A DNA stretch of 64,000 nt, from contig JAVDCA010000001.1 in the NCBI GenBank assembly GCA_030848545.1, forward strand, positions 310,001-374,000. Reading direction: 5' to 3'. Shown piece after piece: positions 35,980-45,284 of the stretch (positions are counted from its first letter, which is position 1; the number at the start of each line of letters is the position of its first letter). A program made the translations under genes and the position numbers. Source of the DNA: Astrobacterium formosum (GTDB lineage: Bacteria > Pseudomonadota > Alphaproteobacteria > Rhizobiales > Xanthobacteraceae). Under the pieces are notes generated by a model. That model saw only the letters and a list, made by a program, of their open reading frames with translations. It did no database searches and was not told where the DNA came from.

Positions 35980-36888
35980 ATGACGGGTCACGACGCCAAC
36001 GCCGGATTGCGACGCGTATTGGAAGCGTTGACCGCTTCCGAGCCGGCTGATCCTGTCGACGTCGAGGCGCTGGAAGTGCCGCCGATGCCCGAACATTTCG
36101 ATATCGAAGAGGCGCTGCAGAACAACTGGCTGGAGATGTGGTACCAGCCCAAGATCGACCTGCGCCAAAAGTGCCTGGCCGGAGCCGAGGCGCTCGCCCG
36201 CATCCGCCATCCCGACTACGGGGTCCTGCTGCCGGCGACGTTCGTGTCCGGCACCACCGACGACAAGCTCGTGCCTTTGACCAAGCACGCGCTGCTCACC
36301 ACCTTGCGGGACTGGGAGGTGTTCGATGCCTCCGGTTTCAATCTCCGCCTCGCCATCAACCTGCCGGTCAATCATCTGCTCAAGCTGCCGATCCCGACGA
36401 TCGTCAACGAGCATCGGCCCGCCGCCGAGCATTGGCCCGGCCTGATCGTCGAGGTGACCGAGGATCAGATCGTGCGCGAGATCAAGCGCGCGCAGGAGAT
36501 CGCCAATCTCTTGAAGATCAGCGGCATCACGGTCTCCATCGACGATTTCGGCGCCGGCTATTCCTCGTTCCACAGCCTGCGCGAGCTCGCCTTCACCGAA
36601 CTCAAGCTCAACTACTCGTTCGTCAAGAACTGCGCGACCGACGCCACCAACGCCGCCATCTGCCAGACCGCCATCGATCTCGCCCACCGGTTCGGCAGCG
36701 CCGCCGTCGCCGAGGGTATCGAGAGCATGGCCGATCTGCAGGCGCTGCAGATCATGGGTTGCGATTTCGGTCAGGGAATTCTGCTCGCGCCGCCGATGCC
36801 ACTGCCGCAGTTCCTGGCGCTGCTGCAGCAGCGCATGAACCGGCCACGGCCCGCTGCACCGGCCGAGGCGCCGACGGTCGCCGCCTGA
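35980..36888 (+). CDS. EAL-domain cyclic-di-GMP phosphodiesterase
   Basis: A 302-residue protein, mostly one EAL domain (about 42-290). Key residues are present: AGAEALARIRHP (the EAL loop), Asn in LAINLPVNH, Glu in IVEVTEDQIV, the DDFG pair in SIDDFGAGYSSF, Lys in ELKLNYSF, and Glu in VAEGIESMADL. This suggests an active enzyme hydrolysing c-di-GMP to pGpG. There is no GGDEF, PAS or membrane segment. The 40-residue N terminus is unassigned. It may work with the divergently encoded receiver protein. Confidence 0.92.
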   Translation: MTGHDANAGLRRVLEALTASEPADPVDVEALEVPPMPEHFDIEEALQNNWLEMWYQPKIDLRQKCLAGAEALARIRHPDYGVLLPATFVSGTTDDKLVPLTKHALLTTLRDWEVFDASGFNLRLAINLPVNHLLKLPIPTIVNEHRPAAEHWPGLIVEVTEDQIVREIKRAQEIANLLKISGITVSIDDFGAGYSSFHSLRELAFTELKLNYSFVKNCATDATNAAICQTAIDLAHRFGSAAVAEGIESMADLQALQIMGCDFGQGILLAPPMPLPQFLALLQQRMNRPRPAAPAEAPTVAA

Positions 36889-36901
36889 ACAGGCGTGCGC
36901 C

Positions 36902-37495
36902 TCAGCGTCGCTTGCGTCGCGCAGGCTCCTTGAAATAGACGGGTGCGTCGGCGGGCGGCATCGCCTGGAAGACGTCGAGCATCATCGCCACCAATCCGTA
37001 ATACCCGAGAATGGCGACGAAATCGACCATGCCGGCATCGCCGAAGAGCGCGTGCAGGCGCTTGTAGGTACGTTCGCCGACGCGTTTCGTCTTGTAGAGC
37101 TCGGTGACGAAATCATGGATCGCCCGTTCGTCCTTGGCGGCCGTCTTCGGCACGCGTCCGGCGCGGATGTCCTTGATCGTCTGCGGCTTGACCCCGGCCC
37201 GTTCGGCGATCGGGGCGTGCACGTGCCACTCGTATGGCGCGCGCCACCAGCGGGCGGTGCATAGAATCGCGAATTCAGACAGACGCGGCGGCAGGACGGT
37301 CTTGTGCCGGCAATGGCCGCCGAGTGCCTGCACGAGGTCCCCGGTGTCCGGCGAATAGAGATAGATGCCGAACGGGCCGCTCTTGGGCACGTCGCCGCGC
37401 GGTCCCGACCGCATGGCATCGAGCAGCTGCCGCTGGCGGGCGGTGAGGTCTTCGTCGGCGATGACGGGCAGGCGCGGCGTGACTTTCTTGGCCAT
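36902..37495 (-). CDS. Carboxymuconolactone decarboxylase (CMD) family protein
   Basis: A 197-residue all-helical AhpD/CMD-like protein. It has LTARQRQLLDAMRSGPRG, GGHCRHKTVLPPRLSEFAIL and the EWHVH motif after ARWWRAPY, as in the CMD subgroup. The redox CxxC of AhpD is absent. The family includes decarboxylases and peroxidase partners, and the substrate here cannot be told. The basic C terminus (EPARRKRR) is unusual. It converges on the EAL gene 13 bases away. Confidence 0.85.
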   Translation of the reverse strand: MAKKVTPRLPVIADEDLTARQRQLLDAMRSGPRGDVPKSGPFGIYLYSPDTGDLVQALGGHCRHKTVLPPRLSEFAILCTARWWRAPYEWHVHAPIAERAGVKPQTIKDIRAGRVPKTAAKDERAIHDFVTELYKTKRVGERTYKRLHALFGDAGMVDFVAILGYYGLVAMMLDVFQAMPPADAPVYFKEPARRKRR

Positions 37496-37681
37496 GGGGA
37501 ATCTCGCGGGGAAAGAGGATCCGGTCGGCGGGGCAGGTTCGCGCTATCCCATCCCCGGTCTGCGTTCAACATGCGCCGCGATCCGGGACGGTGAAACCGG
37601 TAAAATTGCAGCAATCGGCTGAACCGGGATTCAATCCGTTTATGGCAGTCTCGCCACCGTCGGATCGGGGGGTGAACTGTC

Positions 37682-38050
37682 ATGCGCGTCTGGACGCTTC
37701 CCATCGTTGCGCTCGGCGTGGCGATGGCCAGCCTGTCGATGGACGATCAGCCTGGCGAATACGCCATGCGGACCGCGTTCGAATCGAGCCTTGCCGCCCA
37801 GGTACGCAGCGCGCTCGACTTTGCCGCCGAAACCGGCGGCCAGGACGCGGTGAACAAGATCCGCGAAGCCCGTACGGACTATTTCGAAATTCGTACTTTC
37901 CGCAAGCTCTACTGCATGTCCGGCGACAAGGGCGGACACATGTGCGCGTTTGCGGTCGACATCGGGCTGCGCGACGGTACCTTGCAGCAGATCCTCCTCG
38001 GCCGCTTCTTCCAACGCGACGACGGGCTGGCCTTCACGCACGCCGCCTGA
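37682..38050 (+). CDS. Hypothetical exported protein
   Basis: A 122-residue protein with a short probable signal sequence (MRVWTLPIVALGVAMASL) and no recognised domain. The body has FRKLYCMSGDKGGHMCAFAVDI, with two Cys that could form a disulfide in the periplasm, and it ends LLGRFFQRDDGLAFTHAA. Codon use matches the neighbourhood. ATG 37682 is preceded by ggggggtgaactgtc. Confidence 0.6.
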   Translation: MRVWTLPIVALGVAMASLSMDDQPGEYAMRTAFESSLAAQVRSALDFAAETGGQDAVNKIREARTDYFEIRTFRKLYCMSGDKGGHMCAFAVDIGLRDGTLQQILLGRFFQRDDGLAFTHAA

Positions 38051-38073
38051 GGTCCGAGACGGGAAGCCGCCCT

Positions 38074-39567
38074 TCACCAGTGGTGAGGATGCAGGCAGGC
38101 GTGCACGCGCACGAGCCGTCGGCTCGCCGCCGGCACGGCGCGGGACGCTCGTTCGCTCGCGGTCGCGGTTTCGCACGACAGCCAGAAATAGTTGGCGCGG
38201 GGATCGACGACGAGCCGCGCCGGCAAGAGGCCGGGCGCCAGCATCACCGAGAGATACGGCGTGGTCGAATTCCACGCCAGCCGGTCGAGATCGCGAGGAA
38301 CGCGTGCGCCAGACACGAAGCTCGCGTCTCCCAATGCCGGGTCCGCAATGGTGCCGGTCGCGAGCGTGCGGACGGCGGACATGTACTGCGCCCACGCGGC
38401 CAGGAACCTGGCCGTCTCCACGGCATTGATCAGGCTCAGCAGCACAAGAGCCCCGATGGCGAATTCGGCCGGCATGGCTGTCACGCGCCGGATCATGGCG
38501 CCGAGCCGGGCACTCCACCACGGGAGCTTGTCGTCCGCCGCGAGGGCCGAGACGGCTGCCAGCACGGCAGCGGCGGGCGTGACGATCAGCAATATGGTGC
38601 GGACCACATAGCGATCCTCGGCATGAAGGGAATCATCGAAGCCGAGCCAATGGACGGCGAGGGCCGCGACGACAGCCAGGCCAGCCGGCCAGGATGCGTG
38701 CGCGAATTCGAACCGGCGTATCGCCCAGTAGAGCAGGGCATAGAACGCCAATGCCATAGCCATCAGGCGGCATATGGGCCGGTCGAAATTGGCGATATCG
38801 ATGATGCGAAATGCCGCTTGGGCGAGCACCGGAGCGATGTAGTCGTCCGGGCGCAGGAGGAATTTGACGGCGCCCCACAGCGTCGCCGCCACCGTGAGGG
38901 CGACGGCGGCGCGCATGAAGGCGGGGTCGCGCAGGCCGCGCAAGGCCAGCGTCACGACAATGACACCGGCCAATACCAGTCCGCCCTCGTGGGTGAACGC
39001 CAAGGCCGTGAGAGCCACGAAAACGGCGGCACTTCCGCGCAGCGTTGCCGGCGCGCAATGGCACAGCGCGAGCGCGGGCCAGAACAGGGCGTGCGCGAAC
39101 CATGTCTCGGTCGGGCAGCCGAACACGAGCGGACACACGAGCGCCGTGGACAGGCAGGCGCCGACGAAGAGCGGCCGGCCCGGCGACCGGTCGGCCGCGA
39201 ATGTCAGCGCCAGCCCCACCAGCGGGGCGGAGAAGAACAGGAGCCCATAAAGGCCGGCGCCGCCCGCCGCGTCGCCGGTTGCGGCGATGTAGAGCTCGGC
39301 CGGCACATGGGAGAACAGGTGGACGAAGGAGCGCACCCCGATGTTGCGCCAATGGAAGGCCCACGAGTCCTGAACCGCCACCGCGTAGGAGAAGAGGGCC
39401 CCGTCGCCGTAAAGATGAAGCTTGAACACGACGGCGGCGAGCACGAACGCGACCGACCAGCCGAGGCCGAGCACGACCGCCATTGCGCGCAGGACGCGAG
39501 CGGTGCCGGCTTCGGCGGCCGGAGCGCATGCGCTTTCGATGTCGGCGCGGCCCGACGGTGTGTTCAC
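38074..39567 (-). CDS. Hypothetical polytopic membrane protein
   Basis: A 497-residue protein with about ten hydrophobic helices. Examples are AMAVVLGLGWSVAFVLAAVV, LYGLLFFSAPLVGLALTFA, GLVLAGVIVVTLALRGL and FAIGALVLLSLINAVE. Periplasmic loops contain HLYGDGALFSYAV with an Asp in the first large loop, a layout like GT-C glycosyltransferases, but the family is not certain. The soluble C terminus (about 420-497) contains DLDRLAWNSTTPYL. The neighbour ugd makes UDP-glucuronate, so a sugar-transfer role is a loose inference. Confidence 0.75.
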   Translation of the reverse strand: MNTPSGRADIESACAPAAEAGTARVLRAMAVVLGLGWSVAFVLAAVVFKLHLYGDGALFSYAVAVQDSWAFHWRNIGVRSFVHLFSHVPAELYIAATGDAAGGAGLYGLLFFSAPLVGLALTFAADRSPGRPLFVGACLSTALVCPLVFGCPTETWFAHALFWPALALCHCAPATLRGSAAVFVALTALAFTHEGGLVLAGVIVVTLALRGLRDPAFMRAAVALTVAATLWGAVKFLLRPDDYIAPVLAQAAFRIIDIANFDRPICRLMAMALAFYALLYWAIRRFEFAHASWPAGLAVVAALAVHWLGFDDSLHAEDRYVVRTILLIVTPAAAVLAAVSALAADDKLPWWSARLGAMIRRVTAMPAEFAIGALVLLSLINAVETARFLAAWAQYMSAVRTLATGTIADPALGDASFVSGARVPRDLDRLAWNSTTPYLSVMLAPGLLPARLVVDPRANYFWLSCETATASERASRAVPAASRRLVRVHACLHPHHW

Positions 39568-39844
39568 GTTCCTTACCGCCCGGCGATGGATGTTCGTTGG
39601 TGGTCAGGGTGACCAAGCGCCGGACGGGGTGTCAATCGGTTTCGGTTACGGGTGGCATTTCCGATCGGGCCGCTCGAAGCGTTCCCGGCGCCCGCATTCG
39701 GGCACCAGAGCGGGCGCCGAGGAATGGCTCCTGCCACCCGGGCCGTGCTAAGTAGGGTTCGAATAGGGGGCGTGATGGAGGGGGCCGCCGCCTGCGGCAG
39801 GCGGGCCGGCCGGAGCGTTTGGGCGATCCGCGAGAGGATATCAT

Positions 39845-41155
39845 ATGCGCGTGGCGATGATCGGCACCGGCTATGTGGGCCTGGTGTCGGGGACCTGTTT
39901 TGCCGATTTCGGCCATCACGTGGTGTGCGTCGACAAGGATACGGCCAAGATCGCGGCGCTCGAGCGTGGCGAGATGCCGATCTACGAGCCCGATCTCGAA
40001 CGACTGGTCGCCACCAACACCCGTGAGGGACGCCTCGCCTTCACGACCGAGCTGGCTCCGGCCGTCGCTGCGGCCGATGCCGTCTTCATCGCGGTCGGCA
40101 CGCCGTCGCGCCGCGGCGACGGTTTTGCGGATTTGAGTTACGTGTACGCGGCCGCCCGGGAGATGGCGCCCGCCCTCAAGGACTTCACGGTGGTGATCAC
40201 CAAATCGACGGTGCCGGTCGGCTCCGGCGACGAGGTCGAGCGCATCCTGCGCGAGGTCAACCCCGCCGCCGACGTGGCCGTGGTCTCCAATCCGGAATTC
40301 CTGCGCGAAGGCGCCGCCATCCGCGACTTCAAGCATCCCGACCGCATCGTCGTCGGCACCGAAGACGAGCGCGCCAAAAGGGTGATGACCGAGCTCTACC
40401 GCCCGCTTTATCTCAACCAGGCACCGATCATGTACACCGGCCGTCGTACGGCCGAGTTGACCAAGTACGCCGCCAATGCGTTCCTGGCCACCAAGATCAC
40501 CTTCATCAACGAGATCGCCGACTTGTGCGAAAAGGTCGGCGCCGACGTCCAGGAAGTCGCCCGCGGCATCGGCCTCGACAACCGCATCGGCGGCAAGTTC
40601 CTGCATGCCGGTCCGGGATACGGCGGCTCGTGCTTTCCAAAAGACACGCTGGCGCTGATCAAGACCGGTCAGGATTACGCCTCGCCGCTGCGGCTCGTCG
40701 AGACGGTGGCCGCCGTCAACGATGTGCGCAAGCGGGCGATGGCTCGCAAGGTGGCGGCGGCGCTGGGAGGCGAGGTGCGAGGCTGCACGGTGGCGGTGCT
40801 CGGGTTGACCTTCAAGCCCAACACCGACGACATGCGCGACGCGCCGTCGATCCCGCTGATCACGGCTTTGCAGGACATGGGCGCGAACGTGCGCGCCTAC
40901 GACCCGGTCGGCATGGACAACGCCAAGCGCGAGCTCACGCGGGTCGATTTTGCCGACAACCCTTATGACTGCGCCCAGAATGCCGATGCACTGGTCATCG
41001 TCACCGAGTGGGAACAGTTCCGCGCCCTCGACCTCCTGCGGCTGAAGGGCGTCATGCGGCGGCCCGTCCTCGTCGATTTGCGCAATGTCTATCGCCACGA
41101 CGAGGTCACCCGCCTCGGTTTCGCCTATGACAGTATCGGGCGCCCGCGTGACTGA
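39845..41155 (+). CDS. ugd: UDP-glucose 6-dehydrogenase
   Basis: A 436-residue enzyme oxidising UDP-glucose to UDP-glucuronate with two NAD+. It has the Rossmann opening MRVAMIGTGYVGLVSGTCFA, the TKSTVPVGSG segment, SNPEFLREGAAIRDF, catalytic Lys in ELTKYAANAFLATKI and Cys263 in YGGSCFPKDTLAL. The UDP-binding C domain has GLTFKPNTDDMRDAPS. It supplies precursors for exopolysaccharide or LPS in rhizobia. It stands alone, with 277 bases of unassigned sequence before it. Confidence 0.96.
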   Translation: MRVAMIGTGYVGLVSGTCFADFGHHVVCVDKDTAKIAALERGEMPIYEPDLERLVATNTREGRLAFTTELAPAVAAADAVFIAVGTPSRRGDGFADLSYVYAAAREMAPALKDFTVVITKSTVPVGSGDEVERILREVNPAADVAVVSNPEFLREGAAIRDFKHPDRIVVGTEDERAKRVMTELYRPLYLNQAPIMYTGRRTAELTKYAANAFLATKITFINEIADLCEKVGADVQEVARGIGLDNRIGGKFLHAGPGYGGSCFPKDTLALIKTGQDYASPLRLVETVAAVNDVRKRAMARKVAAALGGEVRGCTVAVLGLTFKPNTDDMRDAPSIPLITALQDMGANVRAYDPVGMDNAKRELTRVDFADNPYDCAQNADALVIVTEWEQFRALDLLRLKGVMRRPVLVDLRNVYRHDEVTRLGFAYDSIGRPRD

Positions 41156-41227
41156 TGGCCATTTGATCTGGCACCGCCGGTTCGGCGTCCCCATGTCATC
41201 ATGACGGGCAGGGTGACGGAGATCGGT

Positions 41228-41593
41228 ATGAGCAGGCTTGCGATGGCGGTCGTGTTGATGATGGCCGTCGGTTCCGTCTCCATCGGTTCCGTCACCGTCG
41301 ATTCGGTCGCAATGGCACAACAAAACCAGTTCCCCGGGGTGGCGCCTCCGGTTCCGTCGCCGGCCCCGCCGGCGATCGCACCGGGACCGGCGGCACCCCA
41401 GGCAATGCAGCAGCGTTCGCCCGCGCGTGCCCCGGATCTCGTCCAGCGCCGCCGCGGACCGCCCGTGGCGGTGCCGCGTGGCGAGAACGATTCATTTCCG
41501 GATCGCGCCACCAATTGCGTGCACTACGGCACCGCCGCCGGCGTGCAGCCGGGTGAGATCGGCCAGTTCACCCGAAACTGCGTGAACAATTGA
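41228..41593 (+). CDS. Hypothetical exported proline-rich protein
   Basis: A 121-residue protein with a signal sequence at about 1-32 (LAMAVVLMMAVGSVSIGSV ending AMAQQ). A Pro/Ala-rich linker follows (PPVPSPAPPAIAPGPAAP), then a short conserved-looking C-terminal motif with two Cys (FPDRATNCVHYGTAAGV, IGQFTRNCVNN) that may form a disulfide. ATG 41228 is chosen so that the signal sequence is at the front. Similar small proteins occur in Bradyrhizobium relatives; no function is known. Confidence 0.7.
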   Translation: MSRLAMAVVLMMAVGSVSIGSVTVDSVAMAQQNQFPGVAPPVPSPAPPAIAPGPAAPQAMQQRSPARAPDLVQRRRGPPVAVPRGENDSFPDRATNCVHYGTAAGVQPGEIGQFTRNCVNN

Positions 41594-41859
41594 AGGCCGC
41601 CACCAGACCTGCGTTTTTTACCTCGCGATCGACGCAATCCCGCCGCCGCGTGGTGGTTACGGAGTCCGGAGCGGCAGCGCGCGAGCCCATCATGGGGCAC
41701 CATCTTGACGCACCATGAAACCGGCGGCGCCGACCGCAAGTTCTGAGGTTATGTGTCGATGCAACTGATGGCTGCGCTGCGACAATTGCATTGCCGCAGC
41801 GGCGGTGATCTGTGCTAAACACCCGTGCAAATCGAGCGAATGACAAGAGCTGGCCCAAG

Positions 41860-42165
41860 ATGAGCGGTGTGTGGAAAACCAAATATGGCCCGCGCCGGGT
41901 GCGACATGATCCTCCGACATTGGATGAGGCGATCGCGGCCGCCAAGGGCCTGACCGACGACGTTCAGGCGCAGGTGGAAATCGCCGCTTCGCTGATGGAC
42001 TTGCCCGTCGACGAGGTGCGGCCGGAAGTACTCAAAGCCGGGACCCCGCGCCAGACCACCAGCCGTGTCGCCTTCATCGGCCGCGCCGGGACCCAGCGCG
42101 CCGTCGTCGTCGAGCGCAAGGCTCCGCGCCGTATCCTCACCAAGCCGGTCCTCGGCCGCCCATAG
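41860..42165 (+). CDS. Hypothetical small basic protein
   Basis: A 101-residue protein (MSGVWKTKYGPRRVRHDPPT then LDEAIAAAKGLTDDVQAQVEIAASLMDLP and a basic C-terminal half, AVVVERKAPRRILTKPVLGRP). It looks soluble and helical then extended. GTG 41812 would add 16 residues of unlikely sequence; ATG 41860 is preferred. No family is recognised. Upstream, 41594-41859 shows no gene. Confidence 0.6.
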   Translation: MSGVWKTKYGPRRVRHDPPTLDEAIAAAKGLTDDVQAQVEIAASLMDLPVDEVRPEVLKAGTPRQTTSRVAFIGRAGTQRAVVVERKAPRRILTKPVLGRP

Positions 42166-42210
42166 GCGACCGCAGCGCCGCTCCGTACAACAAAGGCCGC
42201 TCGGTCGATA

Positions 42211-42684
42211 TCAGGCGTGCATGCTGAAATGCGCGCGCGGGGCCTCGACCATCAAGCGGTCGAATGCGGGCCCCGACATGTGCACCAGCGTGGCGTGGTC
42301 TCCGCCTTCGAAGAAGACGTCGGGCACTTCCGTGATCGATTCGTCGACCACGGTCCGAAGGCCGTAGGCGGCGCCGATCGGCGGTATGGCGCCCGGGATA
42401 CAGTCCGGGAAAAGCCGTTCGATCTCTTCCTCGGTGGCCATGCGCACGGGCCAATGACCCTGCTCCTCCAGGTCGGAAAAGCGAAGGTGATGGGAAGCGG
42501 GCAGAACGGCCAGGAAGTAGCCGTTGTCGTCCAGAAGCACGACCGCCTTGGCGAGGCAGTCGGCGGATATGTGGCATTCCTCGGCGGTTCGCATCGACGA
42601 CATGGTGCGGCCATGGGGCAGCAAATCGTAATCGATGTTGCGACTGGCCAGATAGCGGGTGAGTTCGGGAGCGGTGCTCATCAC
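42211..42684 (-). CDS. YbaK/prolyl-tRNA editing-domain protein
   Basis: A 157-residue trans-editing-like protein of the YbaK/ProX group, which hydrolyses mischarged aminoacyl-tRNA. It shows LTRYLASRNIDYDLLPHGR, the conserved Lys in ADCLAKAVVLLDD, LPASHHLRFSDLEE and GAIPPIGAAYG. The family usually has G-x-x-x-P near this last point, as here. It stands alone. ATG 42684 or 42681 may start it. Confidence 0.88.
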   Translation of the reverse strand: MMSTAPELTRYLASRNIDYDLLPHGRTMSSMRTAEECHISADCLAKAVVLLDDNGYFLAVLPASHHLRFSDLEEQGHWPVRMATEEEIERLFPDCIPGAIPPIGAAYGLRTVVDESITEVPDVFFEGGDHATLVHMSGPAFDRLMVEAPRAHFSMHA

Positions 42685-42913
42685 AATCCTCCCTGTTCGA
42701 AAGGGCGGTCGGACGCGCCGTTCAGGTCGGCGTCAGGCCGCCGGCAGAGTTGCAGTCTACAACGATTTCCCCTTCCACAAAAGGAAAGGCGGCCTGACCT
42801 ATCGGTTGTGCTGCACGCCGGCGAACGTCACCAATTCAGCCGCAACGGTGACGTGTCACGGCCGTAATCCATTGGCAGAAGTCTTGCGTGTAATGCGTCA
42901 GGGGGTGAGTCGA

Positions 42914-43261
42914 ATGGTCGCGTATGTGATTTCCGATGTCGAACCGCAGGACGCCGGGTTGCTCGAGCGTTATCGGGCGCTCGCCCAGGCCTCCATCGCC
43001 CGTTACGGCGGCCGCTACATCGTTCGCGGCGGCGCCATTGAGCCCATGGAAGGCGACTGGATGCCCAAACATTTGGTAATCGTCGAGTTTCCCGACATGG
43101 ACCAGGCGCGCCAGTGGTACCGTTCTGAGGCCTATGCGGAAGCCCTGACGGTCGCCGAGCGGGCCCTGTCGCGCCGGCTGATCTTCGTCGAAGGCGCGCC
43201 TGCGGCGCAGGCTTCCCAAGATCTGCCGCTCCAAGACCAGCCGCTCGCGCCGCGTCGCTGA
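42914..43261 (+). CDS. DUF1330 family protein
   Basis: A 115-residue ferredoxin-like dimeric-barrel protein: MVAYVISDVEPQDAGLLERY, YGGRYIVRGGAIEPMEGDW, LVIVEFPDMDQARQWYRSEAY. These are all DUF1330 hallmarks. The last 20 residues form a Gln/Pro-rich tail (AAQASQDLPLQDQPLAP). Function is unknown; family members bind small ligands in a barrel. ATG 42914 is preferred over ATG 42896. Confidence 0.88.
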   Translation: MVAYVISDVEPQDAGLLERYRALAQASIARYGGRYIVRGGAIEPMEGDWMPKHLVIVEFPDMDQARQWYRSEAYAEALTVAERALSRRLIFVEGAPAAQASQDLPLQDQPLAPRR

Positions 43262-43440
43262 TCAGCCGTCGGATTTCCCGAAGTGGCGCTGGCGTGCGTA
43301 TTTCCCCGGATGGGTATGTCGACTGCTGTTCACAGCGGCGTTGACGGGGGCTTTACCAATGCGGCGCATGGCTCGGATGACGGGATATTGTGACAACGGG
43401 GCGGCGGCGCGACGAGCGTCGTACGTGGGGTATTGTCGTG

Positions 43441-44835
43441 ATGCGTGCGGTGCGGATTGCTTTCGGCGTCACGGTCTGCGCCATGCTGTTTGGGTGCACC
43501 GGGGTGCCCAACGTGCCGATCAACGTTCCGCTCGGCGCCGAACGCAGCCGTCTCGCAAGCGACGGGCGGCCCAGCGAAGCGTCGCAGGACGACATGCTCG
43601 TCGGCTTGGCCTTCTCGGGCGGCGGCACGCGCGCGGCGGCCTTCTCGTTCGGCGTGCTCGACGGCGTCTCCAAGGTCACCTTCAACGAACGTGGCCGCTC
43701 CGTAGCGCTCATCGACCGCATCGACTTCGTCACCGCGGTGTCCGGCGGTTCCGTCACGGCCGCCTATTTCGGCCTCAAGAACCGCGCCGCCCTGGCCGAT
43801 TTCCGCGCCCGTTTCCTGGTGCGCGACGCCGAGGAGGCGCTCAACACCAGCGTCGACGTTCCCAACCTGATGAAAGCTATGTCGGGCGGCGTCAACCAGG
43901 ACGTCCCGTTCCGCAACTGGCTCGACGCCAATTTGTTCGAGGGGGCGAAATTCTCGGCGCTGCTCACCGACCGGCGCCCGCGCGTGTGGATCAACGCCAC
44001 CGACATCTACAATCGCACCACCTTCGTGTTCGGCAAGACGGCGTTTTCGGCCATCTGCAGCGACCTCGCCGAATACCCGGTCGCCGCTGCCGTCGCGGCC
44101 TCCGCGGCAGTGCCGCTTGCCTTTGCGCCGGTGATTCTCGAGACATTCCCGGGCAAATGCCGGACGCAGCTGCCGCCGTGGATCCTCAAGGCGGCCGACA
44201 ATCCCAATGCCTCGCCGCTGTTGCGCAGCTATGCCCGCGGCGTGCGCCGGTACAACGACGGCTCGATGCGTTACGTCAAGCTGCTCGACGGCGGCCTGAT
44301 CGACAATTTCGGACTGTCGGGCTTCACCATCGCGCGCGAGTCCGCCGAGGCGCCGTATGAACCGATGTCGCGCGCCGAGGGCGTCACGCTGCGCCGCATC
44401 CTGTTCCTGGTGGTCGATTCCGGCCGCGGGCCGCAAGGCGACTGGGCCGGCAAGCTCGACGGGCCGAGCGGGGCCGAACTGGTCACCGCAGTCACCGACG
44501 CCGCCCTCGACGCCAATGTGCGGGCGAGCTATTCGGCGTTCGAGGCCAACATGACCGCCTGGCGCGAGAGCCTGGTGCGCTGGCGCTGTGGCCTCTCGCG
44601 CGCCGAAGTGTCAGGCCTGCTCGGGAAATCGAGCGCCGGCTGGAACTGCCGCGACATCAAGCTGTTCATCGGTCGTATCGGTTTCGACCAGTTCGATCCC
44701 GTGCGGGCTGCCCGCCTGGAGGCGGTGCCGACGCGGTTCAAATTGCCGGTCGGGGAGGTCGACGACCTTATCGCGGCGGGTGGCGAAGCGTTGTCGGCCA
44801 ACGCGACCTTCCGGGCCTTCAGACAGAGCCTCTGA
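43441..44835 (+). CDS. Patatin-like phospholipase lipoprotein
   Basis: A 464-residue lipoprotein: signal peptide VTVCAMLFGCTG with a lipid-attachment Cys at about 19. The patatin domain follows, with oxyanion loop FSGGGTRAAAFSFGVL, nucleophile Ser region TAVSGGSVTAAYFGL and catalytic Asp in LLDGGLIDNFGLSG. It is predicted to hydrolyse acyl esters at the envelope. The C-terminal 120 residues are unassigned. ATG 43441 gives the signal peptide at the front; the longer frame is less likely. Confidence 0.88.
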   Translation: MRAVRIAFGVTVCAMLFGCTGVPNVPINVPLGAERSRLASDGRPSEASQDDMLVGLAFSGGGTRAAAFSFGVLDGVSKVTFNERGRSVALIDRIDFVTAVSGGSVTAAYFGLKNRAALADFRARFLVRDAEEALNTSVDVPNLMKAMSGGVNQDVPFRNWLDANLFEGAKFSALLTDRRPRVWINATDIYNRTTFVFGKTAFSAICSDLAEYPVAAAVAASAAVPLAFAPVILETFPGKCRTQLPPWILKAADNPNASPLLRSYARGVRRYNDGSMRYVKLLDGGLIDNFGLSGFTIARESAEAPYEPMSRAEGVTLRRILFLVVDSGRGPQGDWAGKLDGPSGAELVTAVTDAALDANVRASYSAFEANMTAWRESLVRWRCGLSRAEVSGLLGKSSAGWNCRDIKLFIGRIGFDQFDPVRAARLEAVPTRFKLPVGEVDDLIAAGGEALSANATFRAFRQSL

Positions 44836-44881
44836 GGGCGCCGCGCTCGCGTCCAGGTCGACGCCGAAATTCCAACAGGTG

Positions 44882-45121
44882 TCAGCGTCGCCGCGACACG
44901 CATTGGCTCATGCGTTCGACGCGGGCCGGGCCCGGCCCTTTGCTGGACACGCCGACGACTTCGCGAATCTGGCCTGCCGGGCAAGAACCGTCCTCGACCA
45001 GGACGCGTTCGCCGAGCCGGAGCGTTTCCGGCTCGCGGGCGACGACCGTTGCCGCCAAGGCGGCAGATGCGAGCCACCCGGCCCCCGCAATGCCGCAAAG
45101 CACGATCTTCGCTGTTCGCAT
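44882..45121 (-). CDS. Hypothetical exported small protein (DUF6719-like)
   Basis: A 79-residue protein: signal sequence MRTAKIVLCGIAGAGWLASA, then a short mature part LRLGERVLVEDGSCPAGQIREVVG with two Cys (SCPAG and MSQCVSRRR) that may bond. The layout matches small Rhizobiales periplasmic proteins of the DUF6719 type. ATG 45121, with ggaaagaa upstream on the minus strand, is chosen over longer frames because the signal peptide then begins at residue 1. Confidence 0.68.
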   Translation of the reverse strand: MRTAKIVLCGIAGAGWLASAALAATVVAREPETLRLGERVLVEDGSCPAGQIREVVGVSSKGPGPARVERMSQCVSRRR

Positions 45122-45284
45122 CTTTCTTCCTTTCTGGGGCTCCGGCGCCTCCACGACGAGCCACCCGCCGGCGCGACGCCGACGGGCATTCCTCATCAGA
45201 TGGCCACCACCTTGGCAAGGGTAAGGCGACGGGCCCACCGTTTCCTTGCCGGTATGCGCAGCCGTTGACGCCTTCACAAGACCG

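Noticed and set aside
37591-39612. A 673-codon plus-strand frame opposite the polytopic membrane protein
   Set aside because: The minus-strand frame has clear membrane helices; the plus-strand product is Gln/Arg/His-rich with no structure.
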